Below, in pieces: positions 26,239 to 34,716 of a stretch of DNA of 64,000 nucleotides. The first letter of the stretch is position 1, and each line of letters begins with the position of its first letter. Source of the stretch: Winogradskyella aurantiaca. GTDB lineage: Bacteria > Bacteroidota > Bacteroidia > Flavobacteriales > Flavobacteriaceae. A program made the translations under genes and the position numbers. The stretch covers positions 62,001 to 126,000 of the forward strand of contig NZ_QKTV01000003.1 of assembly GCF_003362725.1 (NCBI RefSeq). The letters are read 5' to 3'. The notes beneath the pieces were generated by a model. The model was given only the letters and a program-made list of their open reading frames with translations, ran no database searches and was not told the DNA's origin.

Positions 26239-27792
26239 ATGAACCAATTTAATATCCTTTGGGTTGACGATGAAATTGACCTGCTGAAACCTCATATAAT
26301 ATTCCTTAATAATAAAGGCTATTCTGTCACCTCGTGCCAAAGCGGAATGGAGGCTTTAGAAATGATAAAAGAAGATAGTTTTGATATCGTTTTTCTTGAT
26401 GAGAACATGCCAGGTCTATCAGGTCTAGAGACTCTTAATTCTATAAAAGAAAAGGAATCTAATCTTCCAGTTGTTATGATTACCAAAAGCGAGGAAGAGT
26501 ATATCATGGAAGAAGCAATTGGTAACAAAATCGCGGATTATCTCATTAAGCCAGTAAATCCAAACCAAATATTACTAAGCTTAAAGAAAAACCTGGACCA
26601 CAATCGATTGATTTCGGAAAAAACTACGTCCAATTACCAACAAGAATTTCGAAAGATTGCTATGGATCTGGCAATGATTAATAGTCATGAGGAGTGGGCA
26701 GAATTGTATCAAAAATTGATTTATTGGGAACTCGAGTTGGATCAGATCCAGGATTCCGGTATGATTGATATTCTTGAATCACAGAAAGTAGAGGCCAACC
26801 TGCAGTTTGGAAAGTTTGTTGAGAAGAACTATCAGGATTGGTTTGATGGTAATGGGGATGCCCCAATGTTGTCCACCGACTTAATCAATAAAAAAGTATT
26901 ACCCCATATCAGACGAAATGAAAAGGTACTTTTAGTAGTTATTGACAATTTGCGATATGATCAATGGAAATCTATTGAAAAGCACATAAGTCCTTTTTAC
27001 GATAAAACTCAAGAGATGTCCTACTACAGTATTCTTCCAACGGCAACCCAGTATGCGCGAAATGCAATTTTCTCGGGATTAATGCCTTCTGACATGGAAA
27101 AACACCACCCGAATCTTTGGAAAAATGACATGGATGAGGGAGGTAAAAATTTACATGAAGCTGAGTTTCTTGAAGCGCAACTTTCGCGTTTAGGAATGCG
27201 AGATGTTCAGTTTAGCTATCATAAGATCACCAATCTTAAGTCCGGTAGAAAGTTGGCTGATAATTTAAAAGCCCTTGGCAATAATGACTTGAATGTGGTA
27301 GTTTATAACTTTGTAGATATGCTGTCTCATTCCAAAACAGAAATGGAGGTAATAAAGGAGCTTGCGTCAAACGACAAGGCCTACAGATCCTTAACAGAAA
27401 GTTGGTTTAAAAATTCACCTCTACTGGATATCATTAAAAATGCACAATCACTTGGACTTAAACTTATATTAACTACCGATCACGGTACCATCAATGTAAA
27501 ATCTCCAAGCAAGGTTATTGGTGACAGAGATACAAGTTTAAATTTACGTTATAAAACAGGACGCAGTTTAACCTATCAAGGTAAAGATGTCTATGCGGCA
27601 AAGGATCCAAAATCAATCAAACTGCCTGCTATGAGCATGAGTAGTTCCTTTATATTTGCGAAAGGAGATCTATTTTTAGCCTACCCCAACAACTTCAATC
27701 ATTATGTTAGTTACTACAGAAACACCTATCAACACGGTGGAATTTCACTGGAAGAAATGATAATACCATATGTTGAGTTCTCTCCTAAATAA
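26239..27792 (+). CDS. porX: PorX, response regulator with alkaline-phosphatase-like (PglZ) effector domain
   Basis: A 517-residue protein with an N-terminal receiver domain (about 1-120; acidic pair D10/D11, phosphoacceptor Asp54 in FLDENMPG, Lys in YLIKPVNP) and a C-terminal PglZ/alkaline phosphatase-type domain (VVIDNLRYDQW near residue 233, LTTDHGTINV near 412). This is the architecture of PorX, which in Porphyromonas gingivalis acts with the kinase PorY to control type IX secretion genes. All key residues are present. No porY is in the window. It is divergent from the HD gene and followed by tsaE. Confidence 0.92.
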   Translation: MNQFNILWVDDEIDLLKPHIIFLNNKGYSVTSCQSGMEALEMIKEDSFDIVFLDENMPGLSGLETLNSIKEKESNLPVVMITKSEEEYIMEEAIGNKIADYLIKPVNPNQILLSLKKNLDHNRLISEKTTSNYQQEFRKIAMDLAMINSHEEWAELYQKLIYWELELDQIQDSGMIDILESQKVEANLQFGKFVEKNYQDWFDGNGDAPMLSTDLINKKVLPHIRRNEKVLLVVIDNLRYDQWKSIEKHISPFYDKTQEMSYYSILPTATQYARNAIFSGLMPSDMEKHHPNLWKNDMDEGGKNLHEAEFLEAQLSRLGMRDVQFSYHKITNLKSGRKLADNLKALGNNDLNVVVYNFVDMLSHSKTEMEVIKELASNDKAYRSLTESWFKNSPLLDIIKNAQSLGLKLILTTDHGTINVKSPSKVIGDRDTSLNLRYKTGRSLTYQGKDVYAAKDPKSIKLPAMSMSSSFIFAKGDLFLAYPNNFNHYVSYYRNTYQHGGISLEEMIIPYVEFSPK

Positions 27793-27893
27793 CTCCACAA
27801 AAAGCAAAAAAATCGGATGAAATACATTTTTTTCTAGGTTTTTTGGCTTTTTTGACGTACTATTGTAGCGTATTTCATAATGTTATACGGACA

Positions 27894-28325
27894 ATGGAAA
27901 CAATATATTCATACGATTTGAATCAACTTGAGAGTGTTAGCCATGATATTTTAAGGGCTTTCGATTCCAAGGTTGTTGTATTTATTGGTGAGATGGGAAG
28001 CGGTAAAACCACCCTTGTTAAGGCTTTACTAAAGCAGATGGGTGGGCAAGATACCGGTAACAGCCCTAGTTTTTCATTGGTGAATGAGTATGAAACAGAT
28101 GAAGGAACAGTCTATCACTTTGATTTGTATAGAATAAATGATGTCTCAGAAATATGGGATATGGGTTTTGAAGACTATTTAAGTGCGGAGAATTGGCTAT
28201 TTATTGAATGGCCAGAGCTTATATTGGACCAAATTCCTTCAGATTTTAATAAAATTGAGATACAAAATGTATCAGAAATGTCAAGATCCCTCAAATTGAC
28301 CATAAATAACACAGTATTAACCTAA
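27894..28325 (+). CDS. tsaE: tRNA threonylcarbamoyladenosine biosynthesis protein TsaE
   Basis: A 143-residue P-loop ATPase that helps TsaB/TsaD make t6A37 in tRNAs reading ANN codons. Walker A is GEMGSGKTTLVKAL near residue 32 and the FYLDLYR-equivalent is YHFDLYRI; the later WPE motif is intact. The ATG at 27894 is preferred; the frame is open to 27843, but that would add 17 residues with no family match. It follows porX by about 100 bases. Confidence 0.93.
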   Translation: METIYSYDLNQLESVSHDILRAFDSKVVVFIGEMGSGKTTLVKALLKQMGGQDTGNSPSFSLVNEYETDEGTVYHFDLYRINDVSEIWDMGFEDYLSAENWLFIEWPELILDQIPSDFNKIEIQNVSEMSRSLKLTINNTVLT

Positions 28326-28351
28326 AAGTATGCTATGACAGACATCTAAAA

Positions 28352-28409
28352 CGTAAGATTCTTACGGACATTCCAACGAAATATAGGCTGAATTACGGAA
28401 AAACCGTAA
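28352..28409. repeat. Two palindromes upstream of the small exported peptide gene
   Basis: CGTAAGATTCTTACG (28352-28366) is palindromic apart from its centre. TTACGG-AAAAA-CCGTAA (28393-28409) is a second inverted repeat. Both contain CGTAA/TTACG half-sites, so a single dimeric protein might bind both. They lie 64-120 bases before the -7 box of the next gene. Confidence 0.4.
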
Positions 28410-28472
28410 CGGCAAGGTTCAAATTCATCGGATTTTAACACGTTAGCATTTTATCAGGGAAGCACTCTCAGG

Positions 28473-28480
28473 TAATTTTG
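28473..28480 (+). promoter_or_regulatory. -7 promoter box for the 28512 peptide gene
   Basis: TAATTTTG, exact TAnnTTTG, 31 bases before the ATG at 28512. Confidence 0.5.
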
Positions 28481-28511
28481 TAGCAGTATTAATTAATTAA
28501 TCCCTTGAATT

Positions 28512-28649
28512 ATGAAAAAACTAATTTTAGCTGTAGCCATCTTTGGAGGAATGTTATTTACTGCACAAGCAACAAATATCATCGACATCAATGATCAAGT
28601 TACTACACAAGTTGACGGAAAGAAACTTAAGCCGCCCACACACGGATAA
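28512..28649 (+). CDS. Small exported peptide (45 aa)
   Basis: A 45-codon frame that starts MKKLILAVAIFGGMLFTAQA, a convincing signal peptide with probable cleavage after AQA (residue 20). The mature part would be only about 25 residues: neutral to basic, ending in KKLKPPTHG. It has an ATG, a -7 box upstream and the codon usage of a real gene. No known family is recognised. Its last 59 bases overlap, in another frame, the only ATG of the downstream membrane protein gene. Confidence 0.6.
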   Translation: MKKLILAVAIFGGMLFTAQATNIIDINDQVTTQVDGKKLKPPTHG

Positions 28650-29148
28650 GATTTCTTATAACAAAAAGAGAATTTTAACAGGGAGTATCTTAGCTACATT
28701 AATAGCCGGTACTCCCTTTTTATTTTATCTCTACGAATATGTACCAGATGTCCAAAAATGGGATAACTTCTTATTTACCTATGAGAGTTATTATTACCAA
28801 AGTGCTAATGCTGCTGCTTGGATATTCATGATGAAAGTGATTCCACTTATCCTCTCTTTAATTTGGTTTTTTACTTGTAAGCACTGGTGGTATCATGCGT
28901 TAATAGTGCCAATTACGATGTTTTCTTTTCAATTGATAACTTTCCTAATTGAGGATTCCAAACCAATTGATGAGTTTCAAATAATTTGGTTACTTCCAAT
29001 TATGGCTCTAGTTTTTCCTTCAATCTATCTTATTAGAGCAAAAATGTTTAACAAGTTAAATGATGCTAATAAAACCATGGAAGAACTCGAAGAAGAATTT
29101 ATGATCAAACCAAAAGACTTTATGGGTAGGCTTAAGCAGTACTTTTAA
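28591..29148 (+). CDS. Four-helix membrane protein, start uncertain
   Basis: An integral membrane protein with about four helices (KRILTGSILATLIAGTPFLF, AAWIFMMKVIPLILSLIWFF in part, a third around HWWYHALIVPITMFSF, and IIWLLPIMALVFPSIYLI), then a charged tail ending in GRLKQYF. I believe related proteins are found in other Flavobacteriaceae; function unknown. The frame is open from 28543, but the only ATG before the first helix is at 28591, inside the 45-codon peptide gene. An ATT at 28651, one base after that gene's stop, is another possible start. Either way translation looks coupled to the peptide. Confidence 0.6.
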   Translation: MIKLLHKLTERNLSRPHTDKISYNKKRILTGSILATLIAGTPFLFYLYEYVPDVQKWDNFLFTYESYYYQSANAAAWIFMMKVIPLILSLIWFFTCKHWWYHALIVPITMFSFQLITFLIEDSKPIDEFQIIWLLPIMALVFPSIYLIRAKMFNKLNDANKTMEELEEEFMIKPKDFMGRLKQYF

Positions 29149-29172
29149 ACTTGTCTTTACAGTATAAATTTA

Positions 29173-29205
29173 AAAAGTCACCAAATTGGTGACTTTTCTT
29201 TTTTT
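29173..29205 (+). terminator. Intrinsic terminator before ald
   Basis: AAAAGTCACCAA and TTGGTGACTTTT form a long stem with a tight loop, followed by a C and a run of T. It ends the transcript of the membrane protein gene. Confidence 0.87.
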
Positions 29206-29335
29206 ATCTAAACTTTATATAAAATAGCAATCGCAACCCATGTACTAGGTAAGTATCATACTGAGATTTTGAATAGTTCCAACCAAGTCATGCCTTTTCT
29301 ATCAAAAATTAGTAATTTTATTTTATATCCATTTT

Positions 29336-30535
29336 ATGAACCAACCAAAAACTCCATTCACGAAGGCGCAGTTACTTCCTCAAGAAGAAACATTAGAGGT
29401 TTTAAGAAAAAAAGGAGACTTATTTATTGGAATACCTAAAGAAACTCATTTCCAAGAAGAACGTGTTTGCCTTACCCCCGATGCCGTCTCAGCCCTAACA
29501 GCCAACGGACATCGAATTATGGTAGAAAGTGAAGCGGGTCTTGGTGCTAACTATTCAGATCGGGATTATAGTGAAGCCGGAGCTGAAATAAGTAAGGATA
29601 GAACCAAGGTGTTTGGTTGTCCTATAGTTTTAAAAGTAGAACCACCATCTCTTGATGAAATTGAATTGTTAAGCCCTCAAACTCTTTTAATCTCTGCTTT
29701 ACAACTTAAAACACAAAACAAATCTTATTTTGAGGCTTTAGCTAAAAAACGAGTAACAGCACTAGCATTTGAGTTTATCAAAGATGAAGATGGGGCTTAT
29801 CCGGCAGTGCGCTGTTTAAGTGAAATTGCAGGAACAGCGTCCATCCTAATCGCCTCTGAAATTATGTCTAACGTCAACGGAGGTAATGGGGTCATGATGG
29901 GTAACATTAGTGGTGTCCCACCTACCGAAGTTGTTATTTTGGGAGCAGGAACAGTTGGGGAATTTGCTGCAAGATGTGCTATTGGACTTGGTGCTAATGT
30001 CAAAGTTTTTGACAATTCCATTACAAAATTGCGTAGGCTCCAATCAAATCTGGGGCGCACCGTTTACACATCCACAATGCAGCCAAAGAATTTATTAAAA
30101 TCGCTTCAACGCTGTGATGTAGCTATTGGCGCCGTTAGAGGTAATAACCGATCCCCAATTATTGTTACTCAGACTATGGTAGAACTAATGAAACCTGGTT
30201 CTGTGATCATTGATGTAAGTATAGATATGGGCGGATGTTTTGAAACTTCCGAAGTTACAACGCACGATCATCCTACCATTGAAAAAAATGGTGTCATACA
30301 TTATGGGGTCCCTAATATTCCAGCTCGTTATTCTCGTTCAGCATCAGTTTCCATTAGCAATATCTTCACCCCTTATTTGTTACAAATTGGTGAAAGTGGC
30401 GGTATAGAAAATGCCCTTAGACACGATAGAGGTTTAAAAAATGGGTTGTATTTTTACCACGGTATTTTAACCAATAGATCTGTTGCCGATTGGTTTGGTC
30501 TCGATTGTAGCGATGCCAATTTGCTGATTTTTTAA
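29336..30535 (+). CDS. ald: Alanine dehydrogenase
   Basis: A 399-residue member of the alanine dehydrogenase / pyridine nucleotide transhydrogenase family, which interconverts alanine and pyruvate plus ammonia with NAD. The N-terminal IGIPKETHFQEERV motif and the Rossmann motif VVILGAGTVGEFAAR near residue 200 are clear. It is slightly longer than Bacillus Ald because of an N-terminal extension of about 30 residues, common in Bacteroidota. The following DUF4258 gene is nine bases away. Confidence 0.9.
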   Translation: MNQPKTPFTKAQLLPQEETLEVLRKKGDLFIGIPKETHFQEERVCLTPDAVSALTANGHRIMVESEAGLGANYSDRDYSEAGAEISKDRTKVFGCPIVLKVEPPSLDEIELLSPQTLLISALQLKTQNKSYFEALAKKRVTALAFEFIKDEDGAYPAVRCLSEIAGTASILIASEIMSNVNGGNGVMMGNISGVPPTEVVILGAGTVGEFAARCAIGLGANVKVFDNSITKLRRLQSNLGRTVYTSTMQPKNLLKSLQRCDVAIGAVRGNNRSPIIVTQTMVELMKPGSVIIDVSIDMGGCFETSEVTTHDHPTIEKNGVIHYGVPNIPARYSRSASVSISNIFTPYLLQIGESGGIENALRHDRGLKNGLYFYHGILTNRSVADWFGLDCSDANLLIF

Positions 30536-30544
30536 TACAATTCA

Positions 30545-30916
30545 ATGAAGTTTATCAACCGACTTGGGTATTACCTAGGTGGATTTGCCATAGGTTTAGT
30601 AATCCTTGCCTTTATTTTAAATGGTAAAGATGCATCCTGTGATTATAGCCCTAATGCCAGGACCGTTAAAAACATTACTTCAAAACCTATCACCTACAGT
30701 GCATCTGCTAAGGAACTAGCTTTAAGCAAAGGTATAGACAGCATAGATGTTATCAACTTGATCAAATATGGAGACGTTGCTTTTAATAAGAGTATTATCA
30801 ACGAAGACAGTTGTAACACCTATGTAATAGAAAACTCTTTTAAAGAACAGCCTGTAGAGTTGACTATCATGAACTGTGAATCCCAAGCCTTCCTAGCAGA
30901 TATTAAAATGGACTAG
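30545..30916 (+). CDS. DUF4258 domain-containing membrane-anchored protein
   Basis: A 123-residue protein with an N-terminal membrane helix (about 8-26) and a periplasmic DUF4258 domain with three Cys (near residues 33, 89 and 109) that could form disulfides. It lies nine bases after ald and one base before the aminotransferase gene, so it is within an ald-DUF4258-aminotransferase transcript. Function unknown. Confidence 0.7.
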   Translation: MKFINRLGYYLGGFAIGLVILAFILNGKDASCDYSPNARTVKNITSKPITYSASAKELALSKGIDSIDVINLIKYGDVAFNKSIINEDSCNTYVIENSFKEQPVELTIMNCESQAFLADIKMD

Positions 30917-30917
30917 T

Positions 30918-32039
30918 ATGGCCTTTAAGATTTGGCTTTCTCCCCCTCATATAGGTACCGATGAAGTATCCTATATAGAGATGGCATTAAAAGCCAATCA
31001 TCTCGCCTATTTTGGGGAGAATACAATTGAGTTTAACTCTTCACTAAGAGCATACAGCCAAACAAAATATGCCGTTTTAACCAATTCAGGAACATCGGCT
31101 ATTCATTTAGCATTAAAAGTCCTCGGTGTTGAATCAGGTGATCATGTGATTTGTCAGTCTAATAGTTTTGTGGCTTCTGCAAATCCAATATTATACCTTA
31201 ATGCAATCCCAGTGTTTATTGATTCAGAGAAAGACACCTGGAATATGAGTCCGGATTTGTTGGATGAGGCCCTTAATACCCTGAAAAAGAAAGGAATTAA
31301 ACCAAAGGCCATTATTAGTGTGGATCTCTATGGAATGCCATGTGAATATGACGGTATTCGAAAAATTGCGAATAACCATGAAGTTCCAATTCTTGAAGAT
31401 AGCGCCGAAGCATTAGGGAGCTCATACAAGGGTATTCCTTGCGGTAATTTAGGTTCCATTGGCGTTTATTCATTTAATGCCAACAAGATCATAACAACCT
31501 CTGGTGGTGGCGCTCTTGTAACCAATAGTAAAGACTATTGTGTTAGGGCCGATTACCTTGCTAATCAGGCTAAAGCAGATAAGGCTTATTTATGGCATGA
31601 AGAACTTGGCTATAATTATAAATTTTCAAATGTATTGGCAGGAATTGGTGTGGCGCAACTGAATCGATTAGATGAATACACTAGAAGACGGAGGCATATA
31701 TTTAATGTCTATCAAAAAAAGCTATGCGATTTAAATCCAGAAGTGTCCTTTCAGAAAGAGTCTTCAGATTCTTATTCTAATCGCTGGTTGAGCTGTTTTA
31801 CTTTTACCTCATTTGAACAAAAAGAGAGTGTGAAACAAGCTTTATTAAATGCGAATATTGAATGCAGGAGTTTATGGTTTCCACTCCACAAACAACCTGT
31901 TTTTAGACAAGCTCTAAGTTTCAACAATGGAGTATCTGAGGACTTATTCGAGAAAGGCCTATGTCTTCCTAGCGGATCAAACCTTCAAGCAAATCAACTT
32001 GAAGAAATCATTAGTGTTATCAGTGAACAAATAAAGTAG
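30918..32039 (+). CDS. DegT/DnrJ/EryC1/StrS-family sugar aminotransferase
   Basis: A 373-residue PLP enzyme that puts an amino group on a keto sugar nucleotide. The PLP lysine is in SFNANKIITTSGGGALV near residue 190 and the ILEDSAEALGSSYKG motif near 157 holds the conserved Asp. It resembles PglE/LegC-type enzymes that make 4-amino sugars. The next gene is a FlaA1/PglF-type 4,6-dehydratase, so the two could make UDP-4-amino-4,6-dideoxy-sugar. That pathway assignment is inference. Confidence 0.87.
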   Translation: MAFKIWLSPPHIGTDEVSYIEMALKANHLAYFGENTIEFNSSLRAYSQTKYAVLTNSGTSAIHLALKVLGVESGDHVICQSNSFVASANPILYLNAIPVFIDSEKDTWNMSPDLLDEALNTLKKKGIKPKAIISVDLYGMPCEYDGIRKIANNHEVPILEDSAEALGSSYKGIPCGNLGSIGVYSFNANKIITTSGGGALVTNSKDYCVRADYLANQAKADKAYLWHEELGYNYKFSNVLAGIGVAQLNRLDEYTRRRRHIFNVYQKKLCDLNPEVSFQKESSDSYSNRWLSCFTFTSFEQKESVKQALLNANIECRSLWFPLHKQPVFRQALSFNNGVSEDLFEKGLCLPSGSNLQANQLEEIISVISEQIK

Positions 32040-32069
32040 AGAATCTTATCTTTAGTGCCTCATTAAGGC

Positions 32070-33464
32070 ATGGTACAACAACAGCTACTTTATATCAATT
32101 CAGACTTAGCACTACAGTCTTATCGTTTCTACAAAAATGTTAATACATTACCATTTACAAATACCACTGCGTTATTAGGCTCAAATTTAGCTCATAAACA
32201 GTTGCGATTTAAGCACTTTGATTTATCAGATTTAGATTCTTTAAGAATTGGCAGTTCTGTATCACGTGATATTCTAGTTGCCACACCCATCTCTAATATC
32301 GTATCATGCTTGGAAGATTTGAGGTTTTTAGAAGCTTTAGGGTTCGATATGAAAATAATAACTAGTTCTGAGTTTTGGAATAAAAAATCAACTCCTGAAT
32401 TACACCTTAAAACCTTTAACACAACTGAGGTTATAAAATACCAACCCGTTAATAAGCCTGGTAATTTAGAATTCTACAAAGATAAAACCATACTTATCAC
32501 AGGTGCGGGCGGTAGCATTGGGAATGAACTCTTAGATTATATAAAGGGCATCAAGTTCAACAAACTCATACTTTTGGATCACTCGGAGTATGCCATTCAT
32601 CATCTTAAACTTAAGATTAGAAATGAATCAGATGCTAATATTGAAATTGTAATTGGTAGCATTCGTGATAAGAATAAACTTAGAACGATTTTCACAAAAT
32701 ACGCTATTAATATTGTTTTTCACCTAGCAGCTTATAAACATGTTGGTATCATGGAAGCAGATCCCTATGAGGCGTTTAAATGCAATGTTATTGGCACTAA
32801 AAACCTATTAGACCTATCAGATCAGTTTGAGGTGAGTCAATTCAATTTTATCTCAACCGACAAAGCTGTTAATCCCTTAGGTGTTATGGGATTGACTAAA
32901 AAGCTCGCCGAATCATATATGTTGAATTACAAAAGTAACACCAAGGTAACAGTTCTTAGATTTGGCAATGTCTTTGGCTCTAGCGGAAGTGTAGTTGAAA
33001 ATTTTGAGTCAGCTATTTCTAAAAATGCTACTCTTAGAATCTCTCATAAACACATGAAACGTTATTTTACCCTACCTAAGGACATCGCTTCGTTTATAAT
33101 GAGCAGTCCTTTGTATGCCAACCATAAGGATACGATGGTCTTCAATGTATCTGAGCAAACATCCATTTTAGACTTAGCAAAAGTAATTTTACTCCTTAAG
33201 GGTTATCCAAATAATTTTAATTATCCAATTGAAATTACTAACAGTAAAAACCAAGAAAAACTTCAAGAAGAACTATATAACCCCAATGAATTGGTGAAAA
33301 ATACCGAATGCAATCAAATAAATAGGATCCCATTCACGGTAGAAGACAATAACATAATTGAACAGATTCAGTCATTTAACACCCTATTAAATAAGTATCC
33401 TGAACGCGTAAGTTTTGAATTATTACAAAGTCTTTACAAAAAAACTAAAATCATTAAAGCTTAA
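32070..33464 (+). CDS. FlaA1/CapD-family nucleoside-diphosphate sugar 4,6-dehydratase (soluble form)
   Basis: A 464-residue SDR enzyme. The NAD motif TGAGGSIG is near residue 147, the AAYKHV segment near 223, and the active-site stretch STDKAVNPLGVMGLTKK follows, with Met replacing the usual SDR Tyr as in PglF/WbpM. The first 130 residues look like the nucleotide-binding N-terminal domain of these proteins, but the four membrane helices seen in PglF are missing. Probably makes UDP-4-keto-6-deoxy-sugar for the aminotransferase just upstream. Converges on the proline dehydrogenase gene with a four-base overlap. Confidence 0.85.
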   Translation: MVQQQLLYINSDLALQSYRFYKNVNTLPFTNTTALLGSNLAHKQLRFKHFDLSDLDSLRIGSSVSRDILVATPISNIVSCLEDLRFLEALGFDMKIITSSEFWNKKSTPELHLKTFNTTEVIKYQPVNKPGNLEFYKDKTILITGAGGSIGNELLDYIKGIKFNKLILLDHSEYAIHHLKLKIRNESDANIEIVIGSIRDKNKLRTIFTKYAINIVFHLAAYKHVGIMEADPYEAFKCNVIGTKNLLDLSDQFEVSQFNFISTDKAVNPLGVMGLTKKLAESYMLNYKSNTKVTVLRFGNVFGSSGSVVENFESAISKNATLRISHKHMKRYFTLPKDIASFIMSSPLYANHKDTMVFNVSEQTSILDLAKVILLLKGYPNNFNYPIEITNSKNQEKLQEELYNPNELVKNTECNQINRIPFTVEDNNIIEQIQSFNTLLNKYPERVSFELLQSLYKKTKIIKA

Positions 33465-34624
33465 ATCTTTCTTCGGGTACGCTCACGTTTAATAAGTTCA
33501 AGTTCCCGATTGGTCTGTCCAGCTACTGATGTATTTTCCTCAGCTCTTCTAATAAGATATGGCATCACGTCTTTTACAGGCCCAAATGGTACATACTTGG
33601 CCACATTATAACCTTCCTGAGCCAGGTTAAAGCTAATGTGATCACTCATACCATACAGCTGGCCAAACCAAATTCTATGATCATTCCTTTCTAATCCTTT
33701 ATTGCCCATTAAATCCATGGCCAGGTAACAACTTTTTTCATTGTGGGAACCTATAAAAATGCTAATATCCTCTATATTATCTATTATGTAAGACAGACTA
33801 TCATTAAAGCTTTTGTCAGATGCCGCTTTATCAACACAAATGGGCGATTTATAGCCGTGCTCGTTAGCCCGTTCACGCTCTTTTTCCATGTAAGCACCTC
33901 TAACAATCTTTGCACCAATGAAAAAACCAGCCTCCTGAGCGCGCTTGTGAAGCGCTTTCAAATAATCTAATCGATCCCAGCGATAACACTGAAAGGTGTT
34001 AAAAACAATTGGTTTTACTTTATTATAACGACCCATCATTTCCTCAACCAATTCGTCAGCGGCATCTTGCATCCAACTTTCCTCACCATCGATTAAAACC
34101 TCTACATCATTTTCCGAAGCGGTCTTACAAACCTTGTCAAAACGGTTAACAACACGATCCCACTCTTCCAACTCCGCTCTGGACAACTCCTGCCCTGCTG
34201 ATATTTTTTCATATAAGGCAAAACGACCAAATCCTGTTGGTTTAAACACAACTATGGGCATCGATTCTTTTTCTTTACAGAAACTCACGATTTTAAGAAC
34301 CTTTTCCATGGCGTTATCAAATTGTTCTTCCGTCTCTTTTCCTTCAACTGAATAATCCAATACCGAACTCACCTTTTTTCCATAAAGGTTTTCAATAACT
34401 TTTAAGCAATCGTCTTCACTAACACCACCACAAAAATGATCGAAAACTGTAGAACGTATAAGCCCCTCTACAGGCAGATTAGCTTTTAATGCAAAATTTG
34501 TAGCTGCCGTTCCAATGCGAACTAATGGTTGGTTAGAGATCATTTTGAACAAAAAGTAGGCGCGTTCAAGTTCAGAATCTGATTTGAGTGAAAACGCGAC
34601 TTGAGTATTATCGAAAAGAGTCAT
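33461..34624 (-). CDS. Proline dehydrogenase
   Basis: A 387-residue single-function proline dehydrogenase, an FAD barrel that oxidises proline to pyrroline-5-carboxylate. The conserved GAKIVRGAYMEKERERA stretch (near residue 240) and the C-terminal YLIRRAEENTSVAGQ with the two Arg that bind substrate are present. The P5C dehydrogenase is not nearby. It stands alone with its own -7 box and overlaps the convergent dehydratase gene at its stop. Confidence 0.9.
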   Translation of the reverse strand: MTLFDNTQVAFSLKSDSELERAYFLFKMISNQPLVRIGTAATNFALKANLPVEGLIRSTVFDHFCGGVSEDDCLKVIENLYGKKVSSVLDYSVEGKETEEQFDNAMEKVLKIVSFCKEKESMPIVVFKPTGFGRFALYEKISAGQELSRAELEEWDRVVNRFDKVCKTASENDVEVLIDGEESWMQDAADELVEEMMGRYNKVKPIVFNTFQCYRWDRLDYLKALHKRAQEAGFFIGAKIVRGAYMEKERERANEHGYKSPICVDKAASDKSFNDSLSYIIDNIEDISIFIGSHNEKSCYLAMDLMGNKGLERNDHRIWFGQLYGMSDHISFNLAQEGYNVAKYVPFGPVKDVMPYLIRRAEENTSVAGQTNRELELIKRERTRRKI

Positions 34625-34646
34625 AACTAAAACTTAAATTGCATAG

Positions 34647-34654
34647 CAAATATA
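34647..34654 (-). promoter_or_regulatory. -7 promoter box for proline dehydrogenase
   Basis: Minus-strand TATATTTG, exact TAnnTTTG, about 23 bases before the ATG at 34624. Confidence 0.5.
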
Positions 34655-34716
34655 TTTAGAACCGAGAACACTTTTTTAAAAATCTCCTTAATTTCACCAC
34701 TTGAAAGAAAGTTTAA

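Noticed and set aside
28326-28511. Possible tRNA or small RNA in the gap after tsaE
   Set aside because: The palindromes here do not form a cloverleaf and lack a T-loop; they look like protein sites.
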